A stretch of 64,000 nt of DNA. Source: Undibacterium sp. KW1. Its GTDB lineage: Bacteria; Pseudomonadota; Gammaproteobacteria; Burkholderiales; Burkholderiaceae_D. Numbering within the stretch: the first letter of the stretch is position 1; each line of letters starts with the position of its first letter. Shown here one piece after another: positions 26,000 through 36,125 of this stretch. Below the pieces are notes generated by a model. It was not told the DNA's origin. It worked only from the letters and a program-made list of their open reading frames with translations, and did no database searches. Both the position numbers and the translations under genes were made by a program. The stretch spans positions 1,364,001-1,428,000 of the forward strand of contig NZ_AP018439.1 of the NCBI RefSeq assembly GCF_009937955.1, written 5' to 3'.

Positions 26000-26743
26000 A
26001 TGAACCTGACTCAGCAAATCACGATTGCCCTGAAAAAACACCTGAAGCAAAAAGGCCTGACCTATGCACAACTGGCGGCACATCTGCAAATCAGTGAAGC
26101 CAGCGTGAAACGCCTGTTTTCTGAATCGACCTTCACTGTGCGCAGGCTGGAGGCGATCTGCCAGTTACTGGAGCTGGATTTCCTGGAGCTGGCCAGACTC
26201 GCACGCGGCCAGCAGGAACTCACGGGGGAATTATCTGACTTGCAAGAGCAGACCCTGGCAGACCAGCCCAGGTTGCTGGGCGTTTTTTATCTCTTGCTGA
26301 ATCAGTGGCAAGTCCGTGAAATTGCCAGGCAATTTGAGATTGCAGAAACGGAGTTATTGCAGTTGTTGATGAAGCTGGAACGATTGGAATTGATAGAGCT
26401 GCATCCACATAACCGCATCAAGTTACTGACCCATACCACTCTGCAATGGCGTGAGGATGGGCCTATACGCAGAAAATACCAGTCCAAGGTTATGGAAGAA
26501 TTCTTGCAGAATGATTTTCATGATGAGCAGGCGACTTTGCGTTTTGAAACGCGCGAGCTCAGTGCTGCTTCGATTGCTGTTTTACAAAGAAAAATGGCAC
26601 GGCTGTTGACCGAGTTTAATGAACTGGCAGATATTGATGCCAGCTTGTCATCAGAACAAAGACAGGGCATGGCCTTGTTGATGGCGACCCGGCCCTGGGT
26701 CTTTTCTTTATTCTCTGATCTGAAGCGCAAAGCCGGGCGTTAA
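26000..26743 (+). CDS. XRE-family helix-turn-helix regulator
   Basis: A 247-residue protein with an N-terminal Cro/C1-type helix-turn-helix (about 5-65; LKQKGLTYAQLAAHLQISEASVKRLFSESTFTVRRLEAICQLLEL). The rest is helical (YLLLNQWQVREIARQFEIAETELLQLLMKLERLELIELHP looks like a second winged-helix-like unit) and of unknown function. I take ATG 26000; the frame is open upstream through the repeat element, but that part is the repeat sequence and not protein-like. It is followed after 72 bp by tcdA on the same strand. Confidence 0.82.
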   Translation: MNLTQQITIALKKHLKQKGLTYAQLAAHLQISEASVKRLFSESTFTVRRLEAICQLLELDFLELARLARGQQELTGELSDLQEQTLADQPRLLGVFYLLLNQWQVREIARQFEIAETELLQLLMKLERLELIELHPHNRIKLLTHTTLQWREDGPIRRKYQSKVMEEFLQNDFHDEQATLRFETRELSAASIAVLQRKMARLLTEFNELADIDASLSSEQRQGMALLMATRPWVFSLFSDLKRKAGR

Positions 26744-26815
26744 AGTCACGCCGGTTCTTGCATCAAGTAAAATAGCGCCTGCTTACAATGTCCAGCCTTT
26801 TGGCGCAATTTTCTT

Positions 26816-27640
26816 ATGCAAGATGTAATAGATATCGATTTTGAACGCCGCTTTGGTGGCATTGCCCGTTTATATGGAGCGGCAGGTCTTGAGCGTTTCA
26901 AACAGGCGCATGTTTGCGTCATAGGCGTGGGCGGTGTAGGCTCATGGGTGGTAGAGGCGCTGGCACGGAGTGCCATAGGCCGCATCACCATGATAGACCT
27001 CGACAATGTGGCAGAATCGAATATCAACCGCCAGATACAGGCTAATACCGACACCGTAGGCAAAGCCAAGGTCACTGCACTGGCTGAGCGCATCGCCCTG
27101 ATCAATCCCTATTGCAAGGTGAATGAGGTCGAAGACTTTGTCACACCAGACAATCTTGATGTCATGCTGGGTCAGCCAGGTTTTGATTATGTGATCGATG
27201 CGATAGACAATGTCAAAGCCAAGACCGCACTGATCGCCTATTGCCGCCAGCATGCGATACCGCTGATCACCATAGGTGCAGCAGGTGGGCAGACTGATCC
27301 CGGCAAGATAGAAATTCGTGATCTCTCACGCACCGAGCAAGAACCTTTGCTGGCACTGGTACGCAAGCGCCTGCGCCAGAACCATGGTTTCCCGCGTGGC
27401 GCAAAAAGCAAATTTGGGATTGATGCCGTGTTTTCCATGGAAGCGCTCAGCATGCCTGAGACTGCCGAGGCTTGCGAAATCAGTGCCGATGCAAGCACTA
27501 ACACCAGTGCTGGTGTCACTGGCCTGAACTGTGCCGGTTTTGGCTCATCCATCGTCGTGACAGCATCCTTTGGCCTGATGGCAGCAGCCCAGGTGTTGCG
27601 CAAGCTGGCTGCACCTGTCCCACTAAATCAAGGAGAATAA
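26816..27640 (+). CDS. tcdA: tRNA threonylcarbamoyladenosine dehydratase TcdA
   Basis: A 274-residue ThiF/E1-family enzyme that dehydrates t6A37 of tRNA to its cyclic form (ct6A). Features are FERRFGGIARLYGAAGLERF at the start, the ATP loop CVIGVGGVGSWVVEALARS near 35-52, DLDNVAESNINRQIQA near 62-76, and IGAAGGQTDPGKIEIRDLSRTEQEPLLALVRKRLR, all typical of TcdA/CsdL. A C-terminal hydrophobic helix (GFGSSIVVTASFGLMAAAQVL) matches the family. Length is as expected. It is distinct from the ThiF-like gene at 9210. Confidence 0.93.
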   Translation: MQDVIDIDFERRFGGIARLYGAAGLERFKQAHVCVIGVGGVGSWVVEALARSAIGRITMIDLDNVAESNINRQIQANTDTVGKAKVTALAERIALINPYCKVNEVEDFVTPDNLDVMLGQPGFDYVIDAIDNVKAKTALIAYCRQHAIPLITIGAAGGQTDPGKIEIRDLSRTEQEPLLALVRKRLRQNHGFPRGAKSKFGIDAVFSMEALSMPETAEACEISADASTNTSAGVTGLNCAGFGSSIVVTASFGLMAAAQVLRKLAAPVPLNQGE

Positions 27641-27887
27641 TTTCTATCCATGTGGAAATATTTTCGTTTGGAAACAATCGTTTATATTGTGTGGGGAAAA
27701 TAGCTCAGACATTGTTGAATTACTTTTCCTGCCTTGAGTTATTGCCACTTAGCATTTAAAGTCAATTGACGGACGGCTTGCACGCTCCGTGTATCTCTAT
27801 TGGTTCTGAGACATCAGACCCGATTCAAAAAGCACCGTGGTTCAGCCATGGTCTGTCACGTTCAACTCTGTGTTTGCGGAGGCAAGT

Positions 27888-29521
27888 ATGTTTCAGGACA
27901 TTCGTATCAAGACCAAGCTCATCTTCAGTTTTATCTTGCTGACCGTATTGGTGTTATCCATAGGAGCAGCCGGCTTTTTGAGTCTCAACGCCAGCAATAA
28001 TTCTATTAAAACAGTTTATGACGACAGGCTGGTCGCCCTGGGCCAACTGGATGGCGTCATGCGCCTTATCATGCGCAATCAGGTCATCGTTGCCAAGGCG
28101 ATGACGGACGATCCTGAAAAGGCTGCAGCGCATATAGATGCTGTTGAAAAAGGCAGGGCAGAGGCGAGCAAGATATGGGCAGAATACATGGCGACCTACC
28201 TGACATCAGAAGAAAAAGTCCTGGCTGATCAGTTTGCTGCCAAGCGCAAGCAATTTCTCGATGAAGGTTTAAATCCCGCCCTTGCAGCATTAAAGAACAA
28301 GGATATCGACGCTGCATCAAAACTCTTCCATGGCAAAGTCGATCCCTTGTTCCTGAATATGAAAGAGAATATGGATGCCCTCATACAACTGCAGTTGAAT
28401 GTGGGTAAATCTGAATATGAGGCTTCGCAAAGCTTCTTCCACAGCTTCCAGGTTTACGCGACGATTTTCATCGTCTTGTCAGCCTTGTTTGCATCTGCCA
28501 TGGGCATCTGGCTGATCAACAGCATTTCACGGCCTCTGAACTATGCGGTGGAAATTGCGAATAATATTGCAGCAGGTGATTTGCGCCAGGAGATCGAGGT
28601 AAGCTCCAGGGATGAGGCAGGGGAATTGCTGCAGGCCTTGTTCAATATGAACCAGAGTCTGATTGCCATCGTCAGCCAGGTAAGGACCAGCACCGATACG
28701 ATTTTTACTGCATCGAATGAAATCGCTACCGGTAACCTGGATTTGTCTGAGCGCACAGAAAGCCAGGCCAGCTCACTCGAAGAAACGGCATCATCGATGG
28801 AAGAGCTGACTTCAACAGTGCAGCATAACGCCGCCAGTGCTTCGCAAGCCAATCAACTGGTGATGTCTTCATCTGACTTTGCCAGCAAGGGCGGTGATGT
28901 GGTTGGTCAAATGGTTAGTACCATGGGTGCAATCAAGGACAGTTCACGCAAGATTGTCGATATCATCGGCGTCATCGATGGCATCGCCTTCCAGACCAAT
29001 ATCCTCGCCTTGAATGCCGCGGTGGAAGCGGCCAGGGCTGGTGAGCAGGGGCGCGGTTTTGCTGTGGTGGCGTCTGAAGTGCGCAACCTTGCGCAAAGAT
29101 CAGCCAGTGCTGCCAAAGAGATCAAGCAATTGATCGGAGACTCTGTGGCTAAAGTCGATGCCGGTACGGCACTGGTGGATGAGACCGGTGTTACCATGGA
29201 CCAGATCGTGACATCCGTCAAACAGGTCGCCGAGATCATGAGTGAAATTGCCGCTGCAGGGGCGAACAAAGCCGGGGCATAGAACAGGTGAATGTGGCGA
29301 TCACACAGATGGATCAGGTGACCCAGCATAATGCTGCTCTGGTGGAAGAAGCCGCTGCTGCGGCCCAAAGCCTGCTTGAGCAGGCTGATAATCTGCATCA
29401 GGTGGTCGGTGTGTTCAAGGTCGCAGGTCTGCCCGAGGGTGGTAATGTCATCAAGACCGGCAAATTCAAAAAGGCAGAAGCCGCGAACCAGAACCAGCGC
29501 AAGACTTTGCGTCTGGGCTGA
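27888..29521 (+). CDS. methyl-accepting chemotaxis protein, apparent 1-base frameshift
   Basis: A membrane chemoreceptor of about 544 residues. After a start with GGAGG nearby (ATG 27888), there is a first transmembrane helix (10-30), a four-helix-bundle ligand domain (about 35-190), a second helix (190-212), a HAMP domain ([18 protein letters not shown]) and the signalling helices with the hairpin tip [32 protein letters not shown]. The frame stops at 29280 in KAGA but the expected GEQS...[30 protein letters not shown] continues in another frame. Adding one G to the GGGG run at 29259-29262 restores it, so the gene is probably intact and the sequence in error. Ligand unknown; no che genes are near. 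Confidence 0.88.
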
Positions 29522-29558
29522 ATACAGGACTGAATATTTACCTTGGTGCGGACTGCAA

Positions 29559-29603
29559 ATAAAAGAGCCTGTCTGATTTTCATCAGGCAGGCTCTTTTAT
29601 TTT
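29559..29603. terminator. bidirectional Rho-independent terminator
   Basis: Stem AAAAGAGCCTGTCTGAT / ATCAGGCAGGCTCTTTT with a four-base loop (TTTC) and flanking A/T runs on both sides. It separates the chemoreceptor (+) and the TonB-domain lipoprotein (-), and can serve both. Confidence 0.93.
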
Positions 29604-29613
29604 ACGGTTTGTC

Positions 29614-30372
29614 TTAATTGTCGAGTTTGAAATTAAATTCGAGCAAAGTAGTCAGTGGCTTGGAAATCGGCGCGTATTTCCATTGAGACGCCGCCGCAAT
29701 CACTTCCCTGTCAAAATGCTTGGGTGGATTGGCTTTGACAATTTCTACCTGAGATACCTTGCCATCCGTATCGACATGCACACGTGCACTGACTACCCCT
29801 GAGGTGATGCCCGCACGTACTGCAGTGCTAGGGTATTTGGGCTGGACGCTGGAGACGACTTTTAAAGTCAGGTTTTCAACCGGTGCCGCAACTGGTGCAG
29901 GCTTTGGTGCAGCAGCGACCACTGGCGGTGGCGTTTCTACCGGCTTGGGCGCAGCGACAGGTACCGGGGCAGGTGCGGTTGCCGTTGCTGATGCCGCTTT
30001 AGGCGCATCTTTTACCTTGGCTGCCAGGGCTTTTGCTTCTGCTGCCGCTTTTGCATCCTTGGCGTCTTTAGCCTCTTTTGCTTCTTTGGCCTCTTTAGCT
30101 TCTTTCGCCAGTTTTTCTTCTTTGGCGATTTGCGCGGCTGACTTGTTGGATGCCATATCCATCCACTTGGTCACATCGGCAGTATCAGCATGTTTGACAG
30201 GGTTTTTTACCAGGCCTGTTGGCATGGCTGTCGATGAAGGTGCCTCTGGTGCACTGGCAACAGGAGCAGGCTCCGGTGTTTTTTGGCAGGCAGTAATGAG
30301 CAAGGCACTGGATGCCAGGCTGAAAGTGAGAAATGATAACTTCCCTGTTGTTTTAGTAACTACCGTTTTCAT
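29614..30372 (-). CDS. TonB C-terminal domain lipoprotein
   Basis: A 252-residue protein with a lipoprotein signal (lipobox ITAC, cysteine at 29), a low-complexity central part and a C-terminal TonB-like domain (about 165-252; VQPKYPSTAVRAGITSGVVSARVHVDTDGKVSQVEIVKA). The centre holds a lysine/alanine/glutamate repeat (EAKEAKEAKEAK, about 88-110) and Pro/Ala-rich stretches (APAPVPVAAPKPVETPPPVV), typical of periplasm-spanning linkers. TonB proteins usually carry an N-terminal membrane helix, so the lipid anchor is unusual. No ExbB/ExbD gene is adjacent. Energy-transducer function is therefore doubtful; a cell-envelope or pilus-like role is possible. Confidence 0.8.
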   Translation of the reverse strand: MKTVVTKTTGKLSFLTFSLASSALLITACQKTPEPAPVASAPEAPSSTAMPTGLVKNPVKHADTADVTKWMDMASNKSAAQIAKEEKLAKEAKEAKEAKEAKDAKDAKAAAEAKALAAKVKDAPKAASATATAPAPVPVAAPKPVETPPPVVAAAPKPAPVAAPVENLTLKVVSSVQPKYPSTAVRAGITSGVVSARVHVDTDGKVSQVEIVKANPPKHFDREVIAAASQWKYAPISKPLTTLLEFNFKLDN

Positions 30373-30784
30373 ATTACTCCAGACAAAAGACCGTTTTTAA
30401 AGCTAAAGTGAAATCAAGCAATCGGCTGTATTTCAGCGGAAAAATGCTTGCATGAAAATAGTGCATTTCAAAAAAGATGCAATAAATTAGTGCAAAATTA
30501 TTTTATCTGCTGCTTAGGAAATTTTCACAAATCCGTACGGCTATCCTGCCATGGATGTAGGCACTTAGCAATATTCAAATCACAGAAGTGATTGAAATCA
30601 TGAAAATTCACCGATCAAAATGGCATAAATTTCGCATATCCATGCATGATTTGTGCCAAATGCAGGCTAAATCATTTAATTGATAAGAATTGTGAAAAAA
30701 AAGCCAACTTCTATTGAAGCTGGCTTGTAGTATTGTTACGGGATTATGATGATGTTGTTTAGCGCTAAACAGGCTTTATTCAGG
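30373..30784. other. intergenic region between the TonB-domain gene and guaC
   Basis: About 400 bases, AT-rich, holding the promoter region of the TonB-domain gene and the guaC terminator at 30695-30726. A few short open frames occur but none has a plausible protein. Nothing else was recognised. Confidence 0.5.
30695..30726 (-). terminator. Rho-independent terminator of guaC
   Basis: On the - strand AGCCAGCTTC / GAAGTTGGCT (one G-T pair) with a short AATA loop is followed by a run of T. It lies about 60 bases beyond the guaC stop codon. Confidence 0.85.
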
Positions 30785-31825
30785 TCAGGATTTTCCGAAC
30801 ACTTCGTTCAATTGTTGGGTGACCCGGATGAAGGTCGTGCGCTTGGTCAGCTCCTTAAGTTTGTGCGCGCCCACATAAGTGCAGGCCGAGCGCACGCCAC
30901 CGAGTATGTCCTGCAAGGTTGCCTCGACCGGGCCGCGGTAAGGAATCAATACTTCCTTGCCTTCTGACGCACGGTATTTGGCAACACCACCTGCGTACTT
31001 GTCCATGGCAGCGCGGCTGCTCATACCGTAAAAACGTTTGAATTGCTGACCATCGCGTTCTACCAGATCGCCGGCACATTCATCATGACCAGCCAGCATG
31101 CCACCGAGCATGATAAAGTCTGCACCGGCACCAAAAGCCTTGGCCAGATCACCTGGTACGACACAGCCACCATCGGCACAAATCTGCCCGCCCAGACCAT
31201 GCGCAGCATCAGCACATTCAATCACTGCTGATAATTGCGGATAACCCACACCCGTCATCTTGCGTGTCGTACAAACTGAGCCCGGGCCTATGCCCACCTT
31301 GACGATGTCGGCACCGGCCAGTATCAGTTCTTCAGTAATGTCACCGGTCACCACATTGCCTGCCATGATGGTCAGGTGCGGATAAGTGGTGCGCACTTTT
31401 TTGACGAAATTGATAAAGCCTTCGGTATAACCATTCGCCACGTCTATGCAGACGTATTCTATGGCGTTCTGGGCGCGCGCCATGACGGCCGAGAATTTCT
31501 CGAAATCTGACTGAGTAATACCCATCGAATAAAAGGCCGTGGATTTCTTTTGCAAGGCAGAGAAATAGGCAACCAGTGCATCTTCATCATAGTGCTTGTG
31601 CAGGGCAACCGATAATTGATGCGGGTCCAGTGCGGCGGCCATTTCCATGGTGCCGGTAGAATCCATGTTCGCAGCAATGATGGGAATGCCGTGATAAGTC
31701 TTGCGGGAGTGATGAAAAACGAATTCGCGTTCCAGATTGACCTGCGAACGGGAGGTGAGGGTGGAACGCTTGGGACGTATCAAAACGTCCTTGAAATCCA
31801 GCCTGAGGGTTTCTTCTATATGCAT
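30785..31825 (-). CDS. guaC: GMP reductase GuaC
   Basis: A 346-residue enzyme that converts GMP to IMP with NADPH, part of purine salvage. The active-site loop [20 protein letters not shown] holds the catalytic cysteine at 185; [69 protein letters not shown], and the C-terminal [25 protein letters not shown] are all characteristic. ATG 31825 gives a length matching E. coli GuaC; the longer open frame is unlikely. In contrast to IMP dehydrogenase there is no CBS pair. It overlaps no gene. Confidence 0.95.
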   Translation of the reverse strand: MHIEETLRLDFKDVLIRPKRSTLTSRSQVNLEREFVFHHSRKTYHGIPIIAANMDSTGTMEMAAALDPHQLSVALHKHYDEDALVAYFSALQKKSTAFYSMGITQSDFEKFSAVMARAQNAIEYVCIDVANGYTEGFINFVKKVRTTYPHLTIMAGNVVTGDITEELILAGADIVKVGIGPGSVCTTRKMTGVGYPQLSAVIECADAAHGLGGQICADGGCVVPGDLAKAFGAGADFIMLGGMLAGHDECAGDLVERDGQQFKRFYGMSSRAAMDKYAGGVAKYRASEGKEVLIPYRGPVEATLQDILGGVRSACTYVGAHKLKELTKRTTFIRVTQQLNEVFGKS

Positions 31826-32013
31826 GACGACTCCAGTATGCGCCTGGCGGACGCGGGAAATCACGACCAGACGCAGTGATGCCATCAAGTCGTTGAGCCG
31901 TACTTGAGTATAGTGCAAAATTTTTCCCCGGCTTGATCTGATTATTAAATGAAGTTTATAAGCCAGCGCATATACTGTTGCACCAAAAGCATGCTTAATG
32001 CTTTCAGCGACAA

Positions 32014-32934
32014 TTAGTGGCATACCCCCTTGCCTTTATCGGCAAAATCATGGCCTGGAACTGGCATAAATTCCCATTCGTAAGACTTGTCGTGCAAAGT
32101 CAGTTTCAGTACGCCATGGGTGGAGTTGTCTCGTATCTCCGTCCCCCCTTTGGGTAAAAACATCGGTGTCAGTTTAGCCCCGCCAGTACCGACCACAAAA
32201 CTGCGTATGCCATTCTTGTCGTCCCTGTCGCCATTCGCATCCAGTGGCGCAAAACGCTCGTAATCATGATCATGCGAAGTCAGGACCAGATCTGCCTTGG
32301 CTGCTACCAGCATGGCCCAGGTTTCCTGCATGTTCTTATTATTGCCATGGCCGCCTGAGCTATATACAGGGTGATGCCAGAAAGCCAGGGTGCAGTTTTG
32401 TTTGTTGCTGGCCAGCTCTTCTTTCAACCATGTCATCTGCACTTGCATCTGGCTGGGGTCGAGATTGCTGTTGAGCGAGAGCACCAGCCACTTGCCCAAT
32501 TGCGTTGAATAGTAGCCGCGCCTGTCAGGCCCGGCCAGTTCTCCAAAGTAATTGTAATAACCCAGGGCCTTGGGCATACCGTAATCATGGTTGCCCGGTG
32601 AAGGCAGGGTTTTATCCTTGAAGCGTCCCCAGGTGGGCTCATAGCATTTGGTGAATTCTTCTGGCTTGCCTACCGGGTAGGTATTGTCACCGAGGGTAAT
32701 GGCTCGTGCTGTATTGTCTTTGGCCAGGCCGGCGGCTATCAGCTCTGCGGTTCTGGCTGCCATGCTTTCTGCAGGAGGTTGCTTGCGGCAATCGGCAATG
32801 TCCCCAGCCACATAGACCGTTGTGCTGACAGTTTTTTCTACAGGTTTTTTGCCAGGTTTCCTGGTTTTATCTGTGGCCTGTGCTGACAGGATAAACAGGG
32901 TGGAGAGAGCAATAAGCAGGCGGGAAATACGCAT
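32014..32934 (-). CDS. exported metallophosphoesterase (calcineurin-like)
   Basis: A 306-residue enzyme with a signal peptide (cleavage near LSAQA) and the calcineurin-like dinuclear metal site: GDIADC near 44-49, ALGDNTY-like [10 protein letters not shown] near 80, PGNHDYG near 112, the pair WHHPVY near 188, and [11 protein letters not shown] near 221. The pattern resembles purple-acid-phosphatase-like esterases. It would hydrolyse phosphate esters in the periplasm. It is a lone gene upstream of the guaC frame on the same strand, but the guaC start lies 190 bp further on. The substrate is unknown. Confidence 0.87.
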   Translation of the reverse strand: MRISRLLIALSTLFILSAQATDKTRKPGKKPVEKTVSTTVYVAGDIADCRKQPPAESMAARTAELIAAGLAKDNTARAITLGDNTYPVGKPEEFTKCYEPTWGRFKDKTLPSPGNHDYGMPKALGYYNYFGELAGPDRRGYYSTQLGKWLVLSLNSNLDPSQMQVQMTWLKEELASNKQNCTLAFWHHPVYSSGGHGNNKNMQETWAMLVAAKADLVLTSHDHDYERFAPLDANGDRDDKNGIRSFVVGTGGAKLTPMFLPKGGTEIRDNSTHGVLKLTLHDKSYEWEFMPVPGHDFADKGKGVCH

Positions 32935-33002
32935 GGATTTTTCTTATGAAACTTGGTAAGCAGGAACAGGCGCGTATTTTACCTGTTCCTGACAATTGCA
33001 TA

Positions 33003-35585
33003 CTACAGCTTTGCATGCCGCAGGCGTAAGGCATTGCTGATGACGGAAACCGAGCTCAGGCTCATCGCCGCACTGGCTATCATGGGGCTCAGTAAAATCC
33101 CGAACCATGGATACAGCAAGCCTGCGGCAATGGGCACGCCGACAAAATTGTAGGCAAAGGCAAAGAACAGGTTTTGTCTGATGTTTTTCATGGCCTGTTT
33201 GCTCAGGGCGCGGGCTTTTACTATGCCGCGCAAATCACCTTTAACCAGCACCACATGGGCGCTGTGCATGGCAACATCGGTGCCGCTACCCATGGCGATA
33301 CCGACATCAGCCTGCGCCAGTGCAGGTGCATCATTGATGCCATCGCCTGCCATGGCAACTGCGTGACCCTGTTCCTGCAATTCCAGCACGATGCGGAACT
33401 TGTCGGCTGGCAGCAAGTCTGCCCGCACATCATCGAGTCCCAGTTGTTTCGCCACTGCCTGGGCAGTCCTGGCGTTATCACCCGTGAGCACGATGATGTG
33501 TATGCCCTGCTGCTGCAATTGAGTGATGGCCTCTTTGCTGTTACTCTTGATTTTGTCTGCGACACTGAGTATGGCCACGGCTTTTTGTGCTACCACCAGC
33601 AGCATGACGGTATGTCCCTGCGCCTGCAGATCACTGATTTGCGATTCAAAGCCTGGCAGCTCTATGGCATGTTCTTTCAACAGTGCAGGGTTGCCCAGCA
33701 AGACCGTCTTGCCATCTACTGTGGCGCTGACACCCTTGCCTGTGATGGACGTAAAATTGCTGATGGCAATGGACTTTGCACCGCGAGACTCTGCATAGTT
33801 GACGATGGCATGGGCCACCGGGTGTTCACTGCGTTGTTCCAGCGCCATGGCGAGCGCCAGCAAGTCTGTTTCTGATTCGCCGCTGGCGACGCTGAAGTGT
33901 TGCAGTGTGGGTTTGCCTTCTGTCAGCGTGCCGGTTTTGTCTATCAGCAGGGTGTCTATTTTCTCCAGCCTCTCCAGTGCCTCTGCATCCTTGATCAGCA
34001 CACCATCACGGGCACCACGGCCTATACCTACTGTGACCGATATCGGCGTGGCCAGTCCAAGTGCGCAAGGACAGGCAATAATCAACACTGATACTGCAGC
34101 CATCAAACCATTCGCCATCCCCGGCGCTGGCCCCCATACTGTCCATGCGATGAAGGCCAGCACGGCAGCGGCAATCACACCCGGCACAAACCAGCCAGAT
34201 ACCTGATCCGCCAGCTTCTGGATAGGTGCGCGGGAACGTCCGGCCTGGTTCACCAGATTGATGATGCTGGCGAGCAGGGTATCCTTGCCTATGCGTTCAG
34301 CCCGCATGCTGAAGCTGCCTTGCTGGTTGATGGTACCAGCACTGACTCTGTCGCCAGCCTGTTTGCTGACGGGCAGTGGTTCACCTGTCAGCATGGCTTC
34401 ATCGACATTGCTATGACCATCCAGTACGACACCATCAACAGGGATATGTGCGCCTGGCTTGATGCGCAAGTTGTCGCCAGTCTGTACTTCATCAAGAGCA
34501 ATTTCTTTTTCGCTGCCATCAGCAGCAATGCGTATCGCCGTTGCAGGTGTCAAACCCAATAATGCCTTGATCGCTGCATTGGTTTGCGAGCGTGCCCGTA
34601 ATTCCAGCACCTGTCCCAGCAATACCAAGGTAATGATGACGGCTGCGGCTTCAAAATACAGCGGTGCCATACCACCCATCTTGAAGGCTGCAGGCAGTGT
34701 ATCTGGCAGCAACAAAGCCACCAGACTGAACAGATAGGCAGCGGCTGTGCCCACACCTATGAGACTGAACATATTCAGATGCATGGTTTTGAAGGACGCC
34801 AGCGCACGCTCAAAAAATGGCAGGCCAGCCCATAGCACCACAGGTGTCGCCAGGATGAATTGCAGCCAGTTGAACACCGTCATGCCCAGCAGGTGATGAA
34901 ACGACACGCCAGGCAGCATGTCACCCATGGTCATGATCAGCAGCGGCAAACTCAACACCAGACTGAACTTGAAGCGCCGCGACATGTCATCGAGTTCACT
35001 GGTATCTTCTTCTGCCGAGGCTTCCTTGGGTTCCAGCGCCATGCCGCAAAGCGGGCAGGTACCGGGACCTACCTGTTCTATTTCCAGGTGCATGGGGCAG
35101 GTGAAAATCGCATCCTTGGCGACGGGCTTAGGTGCGGGGCGTTTGGCCGGGTCCAGCCAGGCGGCAGGATCTTTGCGAAATTTTTCCAGGCAGGCATTAC
35201 AACAAAAATAATAAGGCTGCCCATTATGCACAAACTGGTGCTGGCTTTGCCCGTTGACACGCATGCCACAGACCGGGTCTTTGTGCTCACCCTGTGCATC
35301 GCTTTGCATGGCATCTGTACTCGCAGCATTGACACTGCCCAGTCCTATGACCTTCTTGGCCTTCACATAATTCTCAGGCGCAGCATTGAACTTGCTGACG
35401 CAGGAAGTGCTGCAGAAATAATAGGCAGTGCCCTGGAAGCGCGCCGTTTTTTCCGGGTTTTTACTGACCTGCATGCCGCACACCGGGTCGGTATATTTTT
35501 TTTCCTGGGTTGCGGCTGGCTGTTCATCATGCTTGTGCCCACAGCAACTGCCGCCATGCTGGTGGGTGGATTGGTCCTGGGTCAT
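33003..35585 (-). CDS. copper-type P1B-ATPase with two YHS domains
   Basis: An 860-residue heavy-metal exporter. The N-terminus is His/Cys-rich ([13 protein letters not shown]), followed by two YHS domains (about 31-75 and 101-145; DPVCGM twice), a heavy-metal-binding domain ([24 protein letters not shown], 161-184), then eight transmembrane helices. ATPase motifs are TGEP 400-403, CPC 505-507 (copper/silver-type), DKTGT 549-553, [10 protein letters not shown] and [10 protein letters not shown]. Predicted to pump Cu+ or Ag+ out of the cytoplasm. It is divergent from a MerR regulator, and the promoter between carries a MerR-type operator. The doubled YHS module is not common in CopA and might let it accept metal from different donors. 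Confidence 0.92.
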   Translation of the reverse strand: MTQDQSTHQHGGSCCGHKHDEQPAATQEKKYTDPVCGMQVSKNPEKTARFQGTAYYFCSTSCVSKFNAAPENYVKAKKVIGLGSVNAASTDAMQSDAQGEHKDPVCGMRVNGQSQHQFVHNGQPYYFCCNACLEKFRKDPAAWLDPAKRPAPKPVAKDAIFTCPMHLEIEQVGPGTCPLCGMALEPKEASAEEDTSELDDMSRRFKFSLVLSLPLLIMTMGDMLPGVSFHHLLGMTVFNWLQFILATPVVLWAGLPFFERALASFKTMHLNMFSLIGVGTAAAYLFSLVALLLPDTLPAAFKMGGMAPLYFEAAAVIITLVLLGQVLELRARSQTNAAIKALLGLTPATAIRIAADGSEKEIALDEVQTGDNLRIKPGAHIPVDGVVLDGHSNVDEAMLTGEPLPVSKQAGDRVSAGTINQQGSFSMRAERIGKDTLLASIINLVNQAGRSRAPIQKLADQVSGWFVPGVIAAAVLAFIAWTVWGPAPGMANGLMAAVSVLIIACPCALGLATPISVTVGIGRGARDGVLIKDAEALERLEKIDTLLIDKTGTLTEGKPTLQHFSVASGESETDLLALAMALEQRSEHPVAHAIVNYAESRGAKSIAISNFTSITGKGVSATVDGKTVLLGNPALLKEHAIELPGFESQISDLQAQGHTVMLLVVAQKAVAILSVADKIKSNSKEAITQLQQQGIHIIVLTGDNARTAQAVAKQLGLDDVRADLLPADKFRIVLELQEQGHAVAMAGDGINDAPALAQADVGIAMGSGTDVAMHSAHVVLVKGDLRGIVKARALSKQAMKNIRQNLFFAFAYNFVGVPIAAGLLYPWFGILLSPMIASAAMSLSSVSVISNALRLRHAKL

Positions 35586-35622
35586 TTGCTATGCTCCCGT
35601 ACAGATAAAATGATATTGCCTT

Positions 35623-35654
35623 ATCATAGACTCCGTACCCAAGAACAGAGTCAA
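35623..35654 (-). promoter_or_regulatory. MerR-type promoter and operator of the P1B-ATPase gene
   Basis: On the - strand TTGACT (35649-35654) and TATGAT (35623-35628) are separated by 20 bases, the overlong spacer typical of MerR-activated promoters. A dyad GACTCTGT / ACGGAGTC (35629-35652, 7 of 8 bases paired) fills the spacer, as in zntA- and merT-type promoters. The adjacent divergent MerR-family gene is the obvious activator. Confidence 0.85.
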
Positions 35655-35667
35655 GGATTATTTAAGG

Positions 35668-36099
35668 ATGTCTGATGCAGATCAATATACGATAGGGCAG
35701 TTAGCCAAGGCCGCAGGCGTGGGCGTGGAAACCATACGTTACTATCAGCGCCGCGAATTGCTGCCAGTCCCCGAAGTGGCAAGCGGTTTCAGAACCTACC
35801 CGGCCAGCCTGGCAGAGCGCATACGCTTTATCAAAAGGGCGCAGGAACTGGGTTTCAGCCTGGATGAAATCGCCAATTTGCTGATGCTCGAAGATGGTAA
35901 TGACAGACAAGCCATACGAGACGTTGCGCAAGAACGCTTGTTACAGGTAAAGGCCAAGCTGGCTGACCTGCTCAGGATGGAAGACATGCTGACTGAACTG
36001 ATACATCAATGCGCATCATCAACTGAACAGGCGCAGTGCCCTATTATCCATGCGCTGGCAAGTGATAAGCTGGCAGACGGAAAAGCCTGCCAGCATTGA
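35668..36099 (+). CDS. MerR-family metal-responsive regulator
   Basis: A 143-residue regulator: an N-terminal winged helix (YTIGQLAKAAGVGVETIRYYQRRELLPVPEVASGFRTYP) and a long dimerisation helix (to about 115) ending in a cysteine loop. Two cysteines are in the C-terminal loop (CASSTEQAQCPIIHAL, about 112-121), as in MerR/ZntR/PbrR-like sensors; the first cysteine of MerR at the helix start is missing (LMLEDGNDRQ). It is divergent from the P1B-ATPase, whose promoter has a MerR dyad. Likely metal: Cu/Ag by the pump type, though the cysteine layout is MerR-like, so it could also be Hg, Pb or Cd. Start at 35668 with AAGGA before it. Confidence 0.87.
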   Translation: MSDADQYTIGQLAKAAGVGVETIRYYQRRELLPVPEVASGFRTYPASLAERIRFIKRAQELGFSLDEIANLLMLEDGNDRQAIRDVAQERLLQVKAKLADLLRMEDMLTELIHQCASSTEQAQCPIIHALASDKLADGKACQH

Positions 36100-36125
36100 G
36101 ATAGAGGGGCTGGGGGCGGGTTTGA

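Noticed and set aside
25832..26089. Small - strand frame across the first palindromic repeat
   Set aside because: The frame is made by the repeat sequence itself and overlaps the XRE gene start.
27641..27887. Possible flagellar sigma-28 promoter before the chemoreceptor
   Set aside because: A TAAAGT element is present near 27758 but no matching second element at the right distance was seen.
29759..30400. 213-residue Ala-rich open frame on the + strand
   Set aside because: Antisense to the low-complexity EAK and Pro/Ala part of the TonB-like lipoprotein.
30746..30967. Small + strand frame at the guaC terminator
   Set aside because: Overlaps the end of guaC and has no ribosome binding site or known family.
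34860..35675. 271-residue open frame on the + strand over the P1B-ATPase
   Set aside because: Shadow of the ATPase coding strand; overlaps the MerR operator and start.
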